The notes below the pieces were generated by a model that worked only from the letters and a program-made list of their open reading frames with translations, ran no database searches and was not told the DNA's origin. From Amycolatopsis coloradensis (GTDB taxonomy: Bacteria; Actinomycetota; Actinomycetes; Mycobacteriales; Pseudonocardiaceae), in NCBI RefSeq assembly GCF_001953865.1, contig NZ_MQUQ01000015.1:660873-724872 (forward strand): DNA of 64,000 nt. Direction: 5' to 3'. The position numbers and the translations under genes were made by a program. Below, piece by piece: positions 32,386 through 41,103 of this stretch (position 1 is its first letter; each line of letters starts with the position of its first letter).

Positions 32386-32786
32386 GCACGTTCACCGCCG
32401 GAGAAGAACTGACGCCGCTGACCATCGACGTCACCAGGGAGCAGCTGGTGCGCTACGCCGGCGCCTCGCTGGACTTCAACCCCATCCACTGGAACGAGGC
32501 CTTCGCCAAAGAGGTCGGCCTGCCGGACGTCATCGCGCACGGCATGCTCACCATGGCGCTGGGCGCGCGGCTCGTCACAGACTGGCTCGGTGACCCCGGC
32601 CGCCTCGTTGACTACTTCGCGCGCTTCACGCGTCCCGTGGTCGTGCCGAACGACGGCGTGGCGACGATCGAGTTCACCGGGAAGGTCGCCGTGATCAACG
32701 ACGACGGCACCGCGCGGATCGACATCACCGCCAAGTTCGACGGCAAGGCCGTGCTCGGGAAGGCCCAAGCGGTCGTCCGCGCCTGA
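32382..32786 (+). CDS. hadB: HadB-like (3R)-hydroxyacyl dehydratase subunit (134 aa)
   Basis: The hydratase-2 motif YAGASLDFNPIHWNEAFAKEVGLPDVIAHGM contains the catalytic Asp and His (D..NPIHW) of the active subunit. It starts inside the end of hadA (GTGA overlap), which fits an obligate heterodimer. In Mycobacterium hadC normally follows; here no hadC is present and a 48-bp palindrome ends the unit. The reaction is dehydration of 3-hydroxyacyl-ACP. Confidence 0.94.
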   Translation: MSTFTAGEELTPLTIDVTREQLVRYAGASLDFNPIHWNEAFAKEVGLPDVIAHGMLTMALGARLVTDWLGDPGRLVDYFARFTRPVVVPNDGVATIEFTGKVAVINDDGTARIDITAKFDGKAVLGKAQAVVRA

Positions 32787-32816
32787 CCTCAAGCGCGACT
32801 CCCACCTCCACGTTTG

Positions 32817-32864
32817 GTCCTCTAGTTGCGATCCTTGCGCGCGCAAGGATCGCAACTAGAGGAC
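32817..32864. terminator. 48-bp perfect palindrome between hadB and SGNH gene
   Basis: Arms 32817-32840 and 32841-32864 are exactly complementary over 24 bp, with no spacer (GTCCTCTAGTTGCGATCC at the left, GCGCGC at the centre). CACG and CGTG continue the symmetry loosely outside. It lies between convergent genes and probably ends both transcripts. Confidence 0.85.
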
Positions 32865-32876
32865 TACTTGCGTGCC

Positions 32877-33818
32877 CTATGCGACCTTGAGCAGCTTCTC
32901 GATGACCTCCGCCATGCCTTCCTCGCCCCGGGCGTTCGGGTGCAGCGGCGCGGCGGGCGCCGCGGGTGCCGGGCCCTCGACCCAGCGCCGGTTCGCGGCA
33001 GTGCACATGTCCCGTCCCTTGCTCGCGGTCGACATGTCGGCGAAGCCCGCTTCGTGCTCCTTCGCCGTCTTCGCCAGCGTGGTGTTCAGCCGCGCCAGCG
33101 ACTCGCGGAAGTAGGCGACGTCTCCCGCGCCGACCGGCAGCAGCGGCCAGCAACCGCCGTCGTCGTCCGGAAGCACCGTCGGGTACCCGACGACCACGAT
33201 GCGCGCTTCGGGCGCCTTCGAGCGGATCTGGTCCAGGACTCCGCCGAGCCGGTCCGCCACGGCGGTGATCCGACCGGCGAGTTGGTCGCGCCCGCCCGAG
33301 GTCAGCCGGGTCTTGCAGGGCGAAGCGGTCTGTTGCTGTGTCGCGCATTGGCCCGCGAAGCCTACGAAGCCCACGTCGTTGCCACCGATACCGACGGTCA
33401 CCAGCGTCGTGTCGCCATCGACGGCGTCGAGCTGCGGAGCGTTCGTGCCGTCACGCGTCTTCTGCTCGTCGGTGAGGTGTTCGGTCGTGGCGCCACCGCA
33501 GCTGACATCGACGAACTCGGCCGGACGCAGGCTCGCGGCGAGCAGGCTCGGATAGTTGTTGTCCGAACGGTCGCAGCCCACCGGCGCCCCCACAGGACGT
33601 CCTGTGCCCGGCGAAGCCGTGTAGGAGTCACCCAGCGCTACATATCGGCCCGATCCATCCGAGGTGGTGACCCCCGTCGGTGTCACCGATGTTCCGCGCT
33701 CCCACAGGTGGTAAGCAATCCCCAGGACCGACAGCACGATCACCAGGAAGAGACAGCCGCCGCCAGTTCTCCGCTGCGTCACCCGTTCGTTGTACGCGAC
33801 CTGGGTCGCCTTTGTCAT
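32877..33818 (-). CDS. Membrane-anchored SGNH/GDSL hydrolase (313 aa)
   Basis: An N-terminal membrane anchor (GCLFLVIVLSVLGIAYHL, about 21-38) precedes an extracellular SGNH lipase/esterase domain. The four blocks are visible: ALGDSYTA with Ser65, CGGAT with Gly108, GIGGNDV with Asn146, and APLHPN with His293. Paired cysteines suggest disulfides as in secreted actinobacterial GDSL lipases. The substrate may be a lipid or acylated sugar. Confidence 0.93.
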   Translation of the reverse strand: MTKATQVAYNERVTQRRTGGGCLFLVIVLSVLGIAYHLWERGTSVTPTGVTTSDGSGRYVALGDSYTASPGTGRPVGAPVGCDRSDNNYPSLLAASLRPAEFVDVSCGGATTEHLTDEQKTRDGTNAPQLDAVDGDTTLVTVGIGGNDVGFVGFAGQCATQQQTASPCKTRLTSGGRDQLAGRITAVADRLGGVLDQIRSKAPEARIVVVGYPTVLPDDDGGCWPLLPVGAGDVAYFRESLARLNTTLAKTAKEHEAGFADMSTASKGRDMCTAANRRWVEGPAPAAPAAPLHPNARGEEGMAEVIEKLLKVA

Positions 33819-33873
33819 CGGTCCGACCGTCGGTGATTTACGCGTGAACGGGTGATCGCCGGTTGCCTGAGAC

Positions 33874-34008
33874 GTGGATCACGTTCAGGGCGGGCCGCGT
33901 ACCTGGCATCAACGAGCTGCTGGACGCACCGCCGTCCGGGACCTCGGCGACTGGAAGTACGCCGCGAAGGCCCACGCACTCGTTCAGCTCACCGACGGCG
34001 AATCCTGA
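33874..34008 (+). CDS. Doubtful 44-residue ORF
   Basis: A GTG-started frame ends GRTAVRDLGDWKYAAKAHAL and VQLTDGES. It looks more protein-like than its other frames, but no ribosome site or family is apparent. It could be the 3' remnant of a lost gene. The remaining 33819-34043 sequence shows nothing else clear. Confidence 0.2.
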   Translation: MDHVQGGPRTWHQRAAGRTAVRDLGDWKYAAKAHALVQLTDGES

Positions 34009-34043
34009 CCGCTGAGGGCCTCTTCCCCGCCGGGGGAGGGACC

Positions 34044-34928
34044 TCAGTTCGGGACGAGACCGCGTAGCTCGGCGGCGAGATCGAGAGCGTGCGCGACATC
34101 CCGTGCGAGGTAGTGCGGGTCGACGAAGGCCTCGGTGATCCCGGTTTCGGCGGCCGCCTCCAGCTGCGCCGCGACGTCCTTGAGGTCCGTGCCCGGCTTG
34201 GGATTGATCCGCAGCACCCGCCGCAGCGTGCCAGGGTCGCGGCCCGCCTTCTCGGCCGCGCTCACCACGGTTTCCCAGAGCTTCGCGAGGTAGGGCGCGG
34301 GCAGCCCGGCAGGCAGCCAGCCGTCCGCGCGCCTGCCGACGCGGTCCAGCGCCGCCGCCGACCCTCCGCCCAGCAACACCGGCGGATGCGGGCGCTGCGA
34401 CGGCCGCAGTCCCACCTTCGACGCCGGGATCTGCCAGCGGTCGCCCCGGTGCTCGACCGGATCGCCGGTCCAGAACTCCCGAAGGACGTCGAGAAGCTCC
34501 TCCAGTTGCTTGCCACGCGCCTTCCACGGCGTGCCTGTCGCGGTGTACTCGTCGCGAAGCCAGCCGGTGCCCAGCCCGACGTCCAGCCGGCCACCGCTCA
34601 CCTGGTCCAGTGAAGTGAGCATCCGGGCGAGCACTACGGCCGGATACACGGTCCCGGTCAGCGTGCTGGTGCCGAGCCGAACCTTCGTCGTGACACTCGC
34701 GGCCACCGTCAGCAGGATCAGCGGATCGGCGAAGGTGACGAATTCGGGCGGGTAGGGCCGGTCCGGCGTGCCGCCGGGATAGAAGTCCGACGGCGAAACC
34801 GGGGCCAGCACCCGATCTCCGACCCACACGGACTCATACCCGAGCTCTTCGGCGGCCGTGGCGAAACCGGCGACGGCGTCCATCGCCGCGAGGGGCCCGT
34901 ACTGCGGAAGGGCGATTCCCAGCCGCAT
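34044..34928 (-). CDS. LLM-class F420-dependent oxidoreductase (294 aa)
   Basis: The TIM-barrel luciferase-like fold is shown by MRLGIALPQYGPLA, ELGYESVWVGDRVL, VRLGTSTLTGTVYPAVVLARMLTSLDQVSGGRLDVGLGTGWLRDEY and PVLLGGGSAAALDRVGRRADGWLPAG. These fit the F420-dependent TIGR03619-like group. The start may be GTG at 34937, overlapping the aspartate aminotransferase stop (GTGA), or ATG at 34928. Both genes form one operon. The substrate is unknown. Confidence 0.9.
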   Translation of the reverse strand: MRLGIALPQYGPLAAMDAVAGFATAAEELGYESVWVGDRVLAPVSPSDFYPGGTPDRPYPPEFVTFADPLILLTVAASVTTKVRLGTSTLTGTVYPAVVLARMLTSLDQVSGGRLDVGLGTGWLRDEYTATGTPWKARGKQLEELLDVLREFWTGDPVEHRGDRWQIPASKVGLRPSQRPHPPVLLGGGSAAALDRVGRRADGWLPAGLPAPYLAKLWETVVSAAEKAGRDPGTLRRVLRINPKPGTDLKDVAAQLEAAAETGITEAFVDPHYLARDVAHALDLAAELRGLVPN

Positions 34929-34933
34929 CACGG

Positions 34934-36163
34934 TCACCGCCCTTCCGCGAGCAGGCGACCCATCCTGGTGATCCCCTCGGCGAGATCGTTTTCGGCCAGC
35001 GCGTAGGAAATCCGGAAGTACCCGGGGGTCCCGAACGCCTCGCCGGGCACCACGGCGACCTCGGCCTCGCGCAGGATCAGATCGGCCAGCGCCACCGTGT
35101 CCGCCGGTCGCTCGCCACGGATCTCCTTGCCCAGCAAGGCTTTCACCGACGGGTAAAGGTAGAAGGCGCCGAGTGGCACCGGCGTTTCGACGCCCGCGAT
35201 CTCGGAAAGCAGCGAAAGCGCGGTCTTGCGCCGGAAGTCGAACGCTTCGCGCATCTCGAAAACGGCGTCGAGCGGACCACTCACCGCCGCCAGCGCGGCC
35301 CGCTGCGCGACGTTCGAAACGTTGCCGCACAAGTGCGACTGGTACGCCGTCGCCGCCTTGACCACGTCCTGCGGGCCGAGCAGCCAGCCCACCCGCCAGC
35401 CGGTCATCGAGTACGTCTTCGCGACCCCGTTGAGGACGACCGTCCGGTCGGCGAGTTCCGGGACCACGACGGGCATCGAAGGCGCTTCGGCGCCGTCGTA
35501 GACCAGGTGCTCGTAGATCTCGTCGGTGACGACCCACAGGCCGTTCTCGTGGGCCCAGCGCCCGATCGCCTCGACCTGCTCGCGCGGGTACACCGCTCCC
35601 GTCGGGTTCGACGGCGAGACGAACAGCAGCACCTTCGTGCGCGGCGTCCTGGCGGCTTCGAGCTGCTCGACGGTGACCAGGTAATTCGTCGTCTCGTCCG
35701 CCGTGACCTGGACTCCGACGCCGCCGGCGAGGGCGATCGACTCCGGGTAGGTCGTCCAGTACGGCGCGGGCAGCAGCACCTCGTCGCCGGGGTCGAGCAA
35801 GGTGGCGAACGCGGAATAGACCGCTTGCTTGCCGCCGTTGGTCACCAGGATCCGGCTCGGGTCCACCTCGAACCCGGAGTCGCGGGCCGTCTTCACGGCG
35901 ATCGCCTCGCGCAGCTCCGGCAGCCCGCCCGCGGCGGTGTAGCCGTGGTTCACCCTGTCCCGGACGGCCGCTTCGGCGGCTTCGAGCACGTTGGCCGGGG
36001 TCGGGAAGTCCGGCTGCCCGGCACCGAACCCGATCACCGGACGGCCCTGCGCCTTGAGCTCCCGGGCCTTCGCGTCGACGGCCAGCGTTGCCGACGGCGT
36101 GATGCCGCCGATGCGGGCGGAGACGCGGGAAGCCGGCGAAGGCGAGGGTGGGGGAGCGCTCAT
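34934..36163 (-). CDS. aspC: Aspartate/pyridoxal-phosphate aminotransferase, class I (409 aa)
   Basis: The fold-type I aminotransferase pattern is complete: GFGAGQPDFPTPANV, NHGYTAAGGLPELREAIA, SNPTGAVY with Asn186, Asp214 in VVTDEIYEHL, PLP-lysine Lys249 in NGVAKTYSMTGWRVGW and the C-terminal Arg in YFRISYA. It transfers the amino group between aspartate and 2-oxoglutarate. Its place next to tRNA-Trp-secE-nusG is shared with Streptomyces, which supports aspC. It is divergent from the secE operon. Confidence 0.92.
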   Translation of the reverse strand: MSAPPPSPSPASRVSARIGGITPSATLAVDAKARELKAQGRPVIGFGAGQPDFPTPANVLEAAEAAVRDRVNHGYTAAGGLPELREAIAVKTARDSGFEVDPSRILVTNGGKQAVYSAFATLLDPGDEVLLPAPYWTTYPESIALAGGVGVQVTADETTNYLVTVEQLEAARTPRTKVLLFVSPSNPTGAVYPREQVEAIGRWAHENGLWVVTDEIYEHLVYDGAEAPSMPVVVPELADRTVVLNGVAKTYSMTGWRVGWLLGPQDVVKAATAYQSHLCGNVSNVAQRAALAAVSGPLDAVFEMREAFDFRRKTALSLLSEIAGVETPVPLGAFYLYPSVKALLGKEIRGERPADTVALADLILREAEVAVVPGEAFGTPGYFRISYALAENDLAEGITRMGRLLAEGR

Positions 36164-36247
36164 GGCGACATCGTGGCACGATCATGGGGTCGGCCGTGGG
36201 GGAGTTTCCTCACGGAAGGCTGCTCCGCGCCGCTTTGAGGGGCGCGG

Positions 36248-36278
36248 TTGCGAAGCTGTTCGGGGGTTGCCGTAGACT
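36248..36278 (+). promoter_or_regulatory. Candidate promoter of tRNA-Trp-secE
   Basis: TTGCGA and TAGACT are 19 bp apart, about 90 nt upstream of tRNA-Trp. The -10 is identical to that proposed for rpoB. Confidence 0.45.
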
Positions 36279-36369
36279 TCTGGTCTCGGAACGCACTACG
36301 GTCATCCCCGCCACGGCGGTGGGGACGATGGAATGTGTCCTCGGGAGCTCCGGAGCATCGGGGTTCCAA

Positions 36370-36442
<73 letters not shown>

Positions 36443-36475
36443 CGTAAGCGAACTGGTGAAGGCGGAGGAGTGGTC

Positions 36476-36922
36476 GTGAGCGACAGCGACGCCAGCGGTG
36501 AGAAGGCGCAGGACGGCGCCGGGCGGAAGCCCGACGAACAGTCCCGCCCGGTGACCGCCGCTGCCCGGCGTGAGCGCCGTGCGTCCGCGCGCCCGTCCGG
36601 GAAGGCCGACGCCAAGTCGGACGACAAGACCCGCCCCGCCGGCAAGGCGAAGGCCGGGGACAAGACCGAGAAATCCAAGGACGCCAAAGGCACGGCGACC
36701 CCGAAGCGCGACCGCAAGCCGAAGCAGGCGTCGATCTTCGCCCGGCTGATGCGCTTCGTCCGCGAAGTCTGGGCCGAGCTGCGCAAGGTCATCTGGCCGA
36801 ACCGCAAGCAGATGGTCACCTACACCGCGGTGGTGCTGGTCTTCGTGGTGTTCATGGTGGCGCTGGTGAGCGGCCTCGACCTGGCCTTCAAAGAGGTCGT
36901 CGGTGCCGTCTTCGGCAGCTGA
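36476..36922 (+). CDS. secE: Preprotein translocase subunit SecE (148 aa)
   Basis: GTG at 36476 lies five nt after GGAGGAG. The long N-terminal part (to about 85) is charged and rich in Lys, Asp and Ala, as in actinobacterial SecE. The conserved core FARLMRFVREVWAELRKVIWPNRKQMVTYT leads into a single membrane helix, VVLVFVVFMVALVSGLDLAF. SecE stabilises the SecY channel. It is followed by nusG in the same operon. Confidence 0.96.
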   Translation: MSDSDASGEKAQDGAGRKPDEQSRPVTAAARRERRASARPSGKADAKSDDKTRPAGKAKAGDKTEKSKDAKGTATPKRDRKPKQASIFARLMRFVREVWAELRKVIWPNRKQMVTYTAVVLVFVVFMVALVSGLDLAFKEVVGAVFGS

Positions 36923-36999
36923 GGCAGCCGGTCGCGGGGCTTGAGCGCACCGCACGCCTGCCCTGCGCCACGGCAACCGATCAACTGAGAGGACGGAAC

Positions 37000-37854
37000 G
37001 TGACCTCCGACAACGGCACAGCAGCCGGTCATGAGCTGACCGAGCTTTCCGACGAGCAGGTGCACGCGGCACTCGGCGACGAGACGTCCGAGCACCTGGA
37101 CTCCGTCGAGGTGCCCGCCGCAGGCGACGAGGTCGACGAAGCCGGAGATGTCGCGGAGGCCGAAGAGTCGTCCGTCGAGACCGACGACAACGCGGCCGAC
37201 GACACCGCCGCCGAGCCCGAGCCCGAAGAAATCGCCGACCCGGTCGAGAAGCTGCGCGCGGAACTCAACGCCGCTCCCGGCGAGTGGTACGTCGTGCACT
37301 CGTACGCGGGTTACGAGAACAAGGTGAAGACCAACCTCGAGACCCGGACCCAGACACTGGACGTCGAGGACTACATCTTCCAGATCGAGGTCCCGACCGA
37401 AGAGGTCACCGAGATCAAGAACGGCCAGCGCAAGCAGGTGCAGCGCAAGGTGCTGCCCGGCTACATCCTGGTCCGGATGGACCTGAACGACGCCTCGTGG
37501 AGCGCGGTGCGCAACACGCCGGGCGTCACCGGGTTCGTCGGTGCCACGTCGCGTCCCTCGCCGCTGACGGTCGAAGAGGTGCTGAAGTTCCTCGCGCCCA
37601 AGGTCGAGGCCGCCGCGCCCGCCAAGTCCGGCAAGGGCGAGGCCGCCGCGTCGGAGTCGCAGCTGGGCGGCCCCGCGGTCGAGGTCGACTTCGAGATCGG
37701 CGAGTCGGTCACCGTCATGGACGGCCCGTTCGCGACGCTGCCCGCGACGATCTCCGAGGTCAACGTGGACGGGCAGAAGCTGAAGGTCCTGGTGTCGATC
37801 TTCGGCCGGGAGACCCCGGTCGAACTGTCGTTCAACCAGGTCTCCAAGATCTGA
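37000..37854 (+). CDS. nusG: Transcription termination/antitermination factor NusG (284 aa)
   Basis: The NGN domain starts at GEWYVVHSYAGYENKVKTNLETR (about 95) and contains RKVLPGYILVRM and NTPGVTGFVG. The KOW domain is at the end: FEIGESVTVMDGPFATLPATISEVN. An acidic N-terminal tail of about 90 residues (EAEESSVETDDNAADD) is typical of high-GC actinobacteria. An Ala/Lys-rich insert links the domains. GTG at 37000 has AGAGGA upstream. Confidence 0.97.
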   Translation: MTSDNGTAAGHELTELSDEQVHAALGDETSEHLDSVEVPAAGDEVDEAGDVAEAEESSVETDDNAADDTAAEPEPEEIADPVEKLRAELNAAPGEWYVVHSYAGYENKVKTNLETRTQTLDVEDYIFQIEVPTEEVTEIKNGQRKQVQRKVLPGYILVRMDLNDASWSAVRNTPGVTGFVGATSRPSPLTVEEVLKFLAPKVEAAAPAKSGKGEAAASESQLGGPAVEVDFEIGESVTVMDGPFATLPATISEVNVDGQKLKVLVSIFGRETPVELSFNQVSKI

Positions 37855-37873
37855 CGGCCGCCAGACGGCCGGC

Positions 37874-37906
37874 AGTCCCCGCGTACTGGCAGGTGTGCGG
37901 GGGACT
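37874..37906 (+). promoter_or_regulatory. Hairpin in nusG-rplK gap
   Basis: AGTCCCCGC and GCGGGGGACT pair with a one-base bulge across a 14-nt loop, 20 nt after nusG and 27 nt before rplK. It may be an attenuator or part of the ribosomal protein leader. Confidence 0.4.
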
Positions 37907-37932
37907 CAAGTCAGTAAGAAGGAACCAACGAA

Positions 37933-38367
37933 ATGCCACCCAAGAAGAAGAAGCTTGCGGCGATCATCAAGCTGCAGATCAAGGCGGGTGCGGCCAACCC
38001 CGCGCCGCCGGTCGGCCCCGCGCTGGGTCAGCACGGCGTCAACATCATGGAGTTCTGCAAGGCCTACAACGCCGCGACCGAGTCGCAGCGCGGGGACGTC
38101 GTCCCGGTCGAGATCTCCGTGTACGAAGACCGCTCGTTCGACTTCAAGCTCAAGACGCCGCCGGCCGCGAAGCTGCTGCTGAAGGCCGCGGGCGTGGAGA
38201 AGGGCTCCGGCGAGCCGCACAAGACCAAGGTCGCCAAGGTCACCTGGGACCAGGTCCGCGACATCGCGAAGACCAAGGAATCCGACCTGAACGCGCACGA
38301 CGTCGACCAGGCCGCGAAGATCATCGCCGGCACCGCCCGCTCCATGGGCATCACGGTCGTCGACTGA
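37933..38367 (+). CDS. rplK: 50S ribosomal protein L11 (144 aa)
   Basis: This is full-length L11: KLAAIIKLQIKAGAANPAPPVGPALGQHGVNIMEFCKAYN with the proline-rich loop, and C-terminal RNA-binding half ending IAGTARSMGITVVD. It binds 23S rRNA at the GTPase centre. AAGGA lies ten nt before ATG. It is followed by rplA. Confidence 0.98.
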   Translation: MPPKKKKLAAIIKLQIKAGAANPAPPVGPALGQHGVNIMEFCKAYNAATESQRGDVVPVEISVYEDRSFDFKLKTPPAAKLLLKAAGVEKGSGEPHKTKVAKVTWDQVRDIAKTKESDLNAHDVDQAAKIIAGTARSMGITVVD

Positions 38368-38449
38368 CGCTGTTTTCCAGCACCACGTGGGAGAGCCAGT
38401 GCTGGCTCACGCACCACACTGATCCGTTTGAAGAGTTGAGGACAGAAGC

Positions 38450-39163
38450 ATGACCAAGCACAGCAAGGCCTACCGTCAGGCCCTCGAGCTGGTGGACCGC
38501 GAGCGGCTGTACGCCCCGCTCGAGGCCGCGAAGCTGGCCAAGGAGACCTCCAAGACGAAGATGGACGCCACCGTCGAGGTCGCCATGCGCCTCGGTGTCG
38601 ACCCTCGTAAGGCCGACCAGATGGTCCGCGGCACCGTGAACCTGCCGCACGGCACCGGTAAGACCGCTCGCGTCATCGTTTTCGCCGTCGGTGACAAGGC
38701 CGCCGAGGCCGAGGCCGCCGGCGCGGACGTGGTCGGTACCGACGAACTGATCGAGCGCATCCAGGGTGGCTGGCTCGACTTCGACGCCGCGATCGCGACG
38801 CCGGACCAGATGGCCAAGGTCGGCCGTATCGCCCGCATCCTCGGCCCGCGTGGCCTGATGCCGAACCCGAAGACCGGCACCGTGACCCCCGCGGTCGCGA
38901 AGGCCGTGACGGACATCAAGGGCGGTAAGATCAACTTCCGCGTCGACAAGCAGGCCAACCTGCACTTCGTGATCGGCAAGGCGTCGTTCGACACCGAGAA
39001 GCTGGTGGAGAACTACGCGGCCGCGCTGGACGAGGTCCTCCGCGCCAAGCCGTCGTCGGCCAAGGGCCGCTACCTGAAGAAGGTCACGATCTCCACGACG
39101 ATGGGCCCGGGTGTCCCGGTCGACCCGGCCCGGACCCGCAACCTCCTTTCCGAGGAAGCGTGA
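38450..39163 (+). CDS. rplA: 50S ribosomal protein L1 (237 aa)
   Basis: The sequence SKAYRQALELVDRERLYAP, GRIARILGPRGLMPNPKTGTVT and KGGKINFRVDKQANLHFVIGK is L1. It binds 23S rRNA at the L1 stalk and its own mRNA as a repressor in many bacteria. The operon ends here with a strong hairpin at 39187. Confidence 0.98.
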   Translation: MTKHSKAYRQALELVDRERLYAPLEAAKLAKETSKTKMDATVEVAMRLGVDPRKADQMVRGTVNLPHGTGKTARVIVFAVGDKAAEAEAAGADVVGTDELIERIQGGWLDFDAAIATPDQMAKVGRIARILGPRGLMPNPKTGTVTPAVAKAVTDIKGGKINFRVDKQANLHFVIGKASFDTEKLVENYAAALDEVLRAKPSSAKGRYLKKVTISTTMGPGVPVDPARTRNLLSEEA

Positions 39164-39186
39164 GTCTGAGTTAGACATCACTGAGA

Positions 39187-39220
39187 AAGGGGCGGTCCCG
39201 CTACGGCGGGGCCGCCCCTT
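39187..39220 (+). terminator. rplKA terminator
   Basis: AAGGGGCGGTCCCGC (39187-39201) pairs with 39206-39220 with one G-T wobble and a TACG loop, and is followed by CTTCGTGTTT. It overlaps the upstream region of the next gene. Confidence 0.9.
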
Positions 39221-39240
39221 CTTCGTGTTTGCTGGAGGGC

Positions 39241-40005
39241 ATGCCTACCTTCGCGTCGTTCGACGGGCTCCAGCTGAGCTACACCGTGTGGGAGGGCGAA
39301 GGACGTCCAGTGCTCCTTCAGCACGGCTTCGCCGCCGACACGAACGCCAACTGGATCGCGCCCGGCGTCGTCGCCACGCTCCAGCAGGCGGGACTGACCG
39401 TGATCAGCCTCGACGCGCGTGGGCACGGACGGTCGGCGAAGCCGCACGACGAGGCGAGCTACGGCGACGACGCGATGGTCCGCGATGTGTCCGCGCTGCT
39501 CGACGCGCTGGGCCTCGACGAGGTGTCGATGGTGGGCTACTCGATGGGCGCGATGATCGCGCTCGGCGCGGTGGCCGCCGACCCGCGGATCCGGTGCCTC
39601 GCGATCGGCGGGGTCGGCTCGGGGATCGTCGACTTCGGGGGTGTGGACACGCGGGTGGTCACGCCGGCGGCGATCAGCGAGGCCCTGCTGGCGGAGGATC
39701 CCGCGACGCTTCCGCGCTCTTCGGCGCCTTTCCGGGTCCTGGCCGACGCTCTGCGCGCGGACCGCGTCGCGCTGGCCGCCGCCGCACGCGGGACCGCGAA
39801 CCCGAAACTGGACCTGACGGCCATCGCCGTCCCGACCCTGGTCCTCGCCGGTGACACCGACCCGCTGGCCGCCGAACCCGAACGCCTGGCCGCCGCCATC
39901 GCCGGTGCCCGGCTCGTCCGCGTCCCCGGCGACCACCTGACCGCCGTCACGAACCCCGCCTTCGGCTCCGCCCTCACCGGCTTCCTGACCTCACACGACC
40001 TCTGA
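39241..40005 (+). CDS. Alpha/beta hydrolase (254 aa)
   Basis: ATG at 39241 has GGAGG four nt upstream. The fold shows LLQHGFAAD (oxyanion), the nucleophile elbow VGYSMG with Ser101, acid Asp205 or 207 in LAGDTDPL and His232 in VPGDHLTAV. Its length is typical of small esterases. It is squeezed between rplA and a convergent membrane gene, and the terminator of rplA lies within 25 nt of it. The substrate is unknown. Confidence 0.92.
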   Translation: MPTFASFDGLQLSYTVWEGEGRPVLLQHGFAADTNANWIAPGVVATLQQAGLTVISLDARGHGRSAKPHDEASYGDDAMVRDVSALLDALGLDEVSMVGYSMGAMIALGAVAADPRIRCLAIGGVGSGIVDFGGVDTRVVTPAAISEALLAEDPATLPRSSAPFRVLADALRADRVALAAAARGTANPKLDLTAIAVPTLVLAGDTDPLAAEPERLAAAIAGARLVRVPGDHLTAVTNPAFGSALTGFLTSHDL

Positions 40006-40050
40006 CCGGCGTCGACTTCCGCCCCCTGATCGCGATCCGGCGGGCACTTG

Positions 40051-40068
40051 CGTTTAGCCCCCTAACCG
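40051..40068. repeat. TTAG/CTAA inverted repeat
   Basis: CGTTTAG-cccc-CTAACCG, one arm base changed, with right flank CGATCTGG. It lies between convergent genes. A half copy (CGTTTAG only) occurs at 40982-40988. Confidence 0.75.
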
Positions 40069-40093
40069 CGATCTGGGGTGGAGAAGCCCCAGG

Positions 40094-40936
40094 TCAGTTG
40101 CCGGTGGGGGGAGCAGGGCAGGGGACGGGGGAGTTCGCGTGCCCGGTGATCAGCCACTGGCCCATCTCGACTTCCTGAAGGGTGAAGCTGCCCAGCAGGG
40201 GGCCTCCGCGGATGCTGTACCAGCAGGAGTGGATCGTCAGGTTCTGCCGCGGGACCACGCTCGACATCGGCCGCACCGCGTAGATGTACGGCGTGATGTC
40301 GGTGACCTTGGCGTTCAAAGCCGGAACGGCGGTCGCGCAGTCCGGGTAGCCGAGGTTGCGGGCGAACTCGGCCTGTGCCTGTTCGCTCATCGACAGGCAG
40401 ACCTTCTCGACCCGGGTGGCGGGCGGGTACGGCTTGCCGATCGTGTCGTAGATGGCCCGCACGGCTTCCCAGGGATTGGTCGAAAGCACCTGGTTGGTGT
40501 GGTGCTTGCCGCCGCCGCCCTGCACGAACGTCGCCGTGTCCTGCCCGGCGTCGCTGGGGAAGATCTGGCGGTAGGCGATGGTGGCCCCGACGCAGATCAG
40601 CACGATCACGATCATCCAGGCCAGGAGTTTCCCGCCCAGGCGTCGCAGCCAACGCGGCACTCGCGGCTGAGTGGCATGGACGAGCTCGCCGGGAGGAGGT
40701 CCCGGAGGCGCCGGCGGCTGTCCGTAGTGCTGGGTGACGGGCTGCGCGGGCTGGGTCGGCACGAGGCCCTGTTGCTGCGCCTCGGTGAACTTCAGATAGT
40801 CCTGGAACTGCTGAAACTGCTGGAACTGGCGCAGTTGCTCCTCGTTCAGCTGAGGCGCGGGCTGACCTCCCGCCTTGGGCTCGATGTCCGTGCCGGGCTC
40901 GTTGCCCGGCTTTCCGTCATCACGCTGCTCCGCCAC
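40094..40936 (-). CDS. Single-pass membrane protein with Gln/Pro-rich cytoplasmic part (280 aa)
   Basis: Residues 1-95 are polar and rich in Gln and Pro (LRQFQQFQQFQDYLKF; PPAPPGPPPGE). One membrane helix is at about 106-123 (LLAWMIVIVLICVGATIAY). The outer domain has four Cys (VCLSM, YPDCATAV, HSCWYS, PVPCP), probably in disulfides. It resembles no family that I can name. The layout matches many actinobacterial anchored proteins of unknown role. It is convergent with the hydrolase gene. Confidence 0.75.
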   Translation of the reverse strand: MAEQRDDGKPGNEPGTDIEPKAGGQPAPQLNEEQLRQFQQFQQFQDYLKFTEAQQQGLVPTQPAQPVTQHYGQPPAPPGPPPGELVHATQPRVPRWLRRLGGKLLAWMIVIVLICVGATIAYRQIFPSDAGQDTATFVQGGGGKHHTNQVLSTNPWEAVRAIYDTIGKPYPPATRVEKVCLSMSEQAQAEFARNLGYPDCATAVPALNAKVTDITPYIYAVRPMSSVVPRQNLTIHSCWYSIRGGPLLGSFTLQEVEMGQWLITGHANSPVPCPAPPTGN

Positions 40937-41103
40937 GTCACCATGATGCCTCGCGAGACCCCCGGCGCACTCCGCCGGTCGCGTTTAGCCCTCCATCCAT
41001 GCCCCCGCCACCACCCTCAAGGGATGCGCTGACGCGCGCGGAGCTCGAAAAACGCGAGTTGGGAGGGGGTGCCGCCGGAGGTGAAAAGGGGTCGCGTACT
41101 CTT

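Noticed and set aside
34044..36185. A 713-codon frame covering both the LLM oxidoreductase and the aminotransferase region
   Set aside because: The part beyond 34937 is a shadow of aspC in another frame. The true start is at 34928 or 34937, next to the aspC stop.
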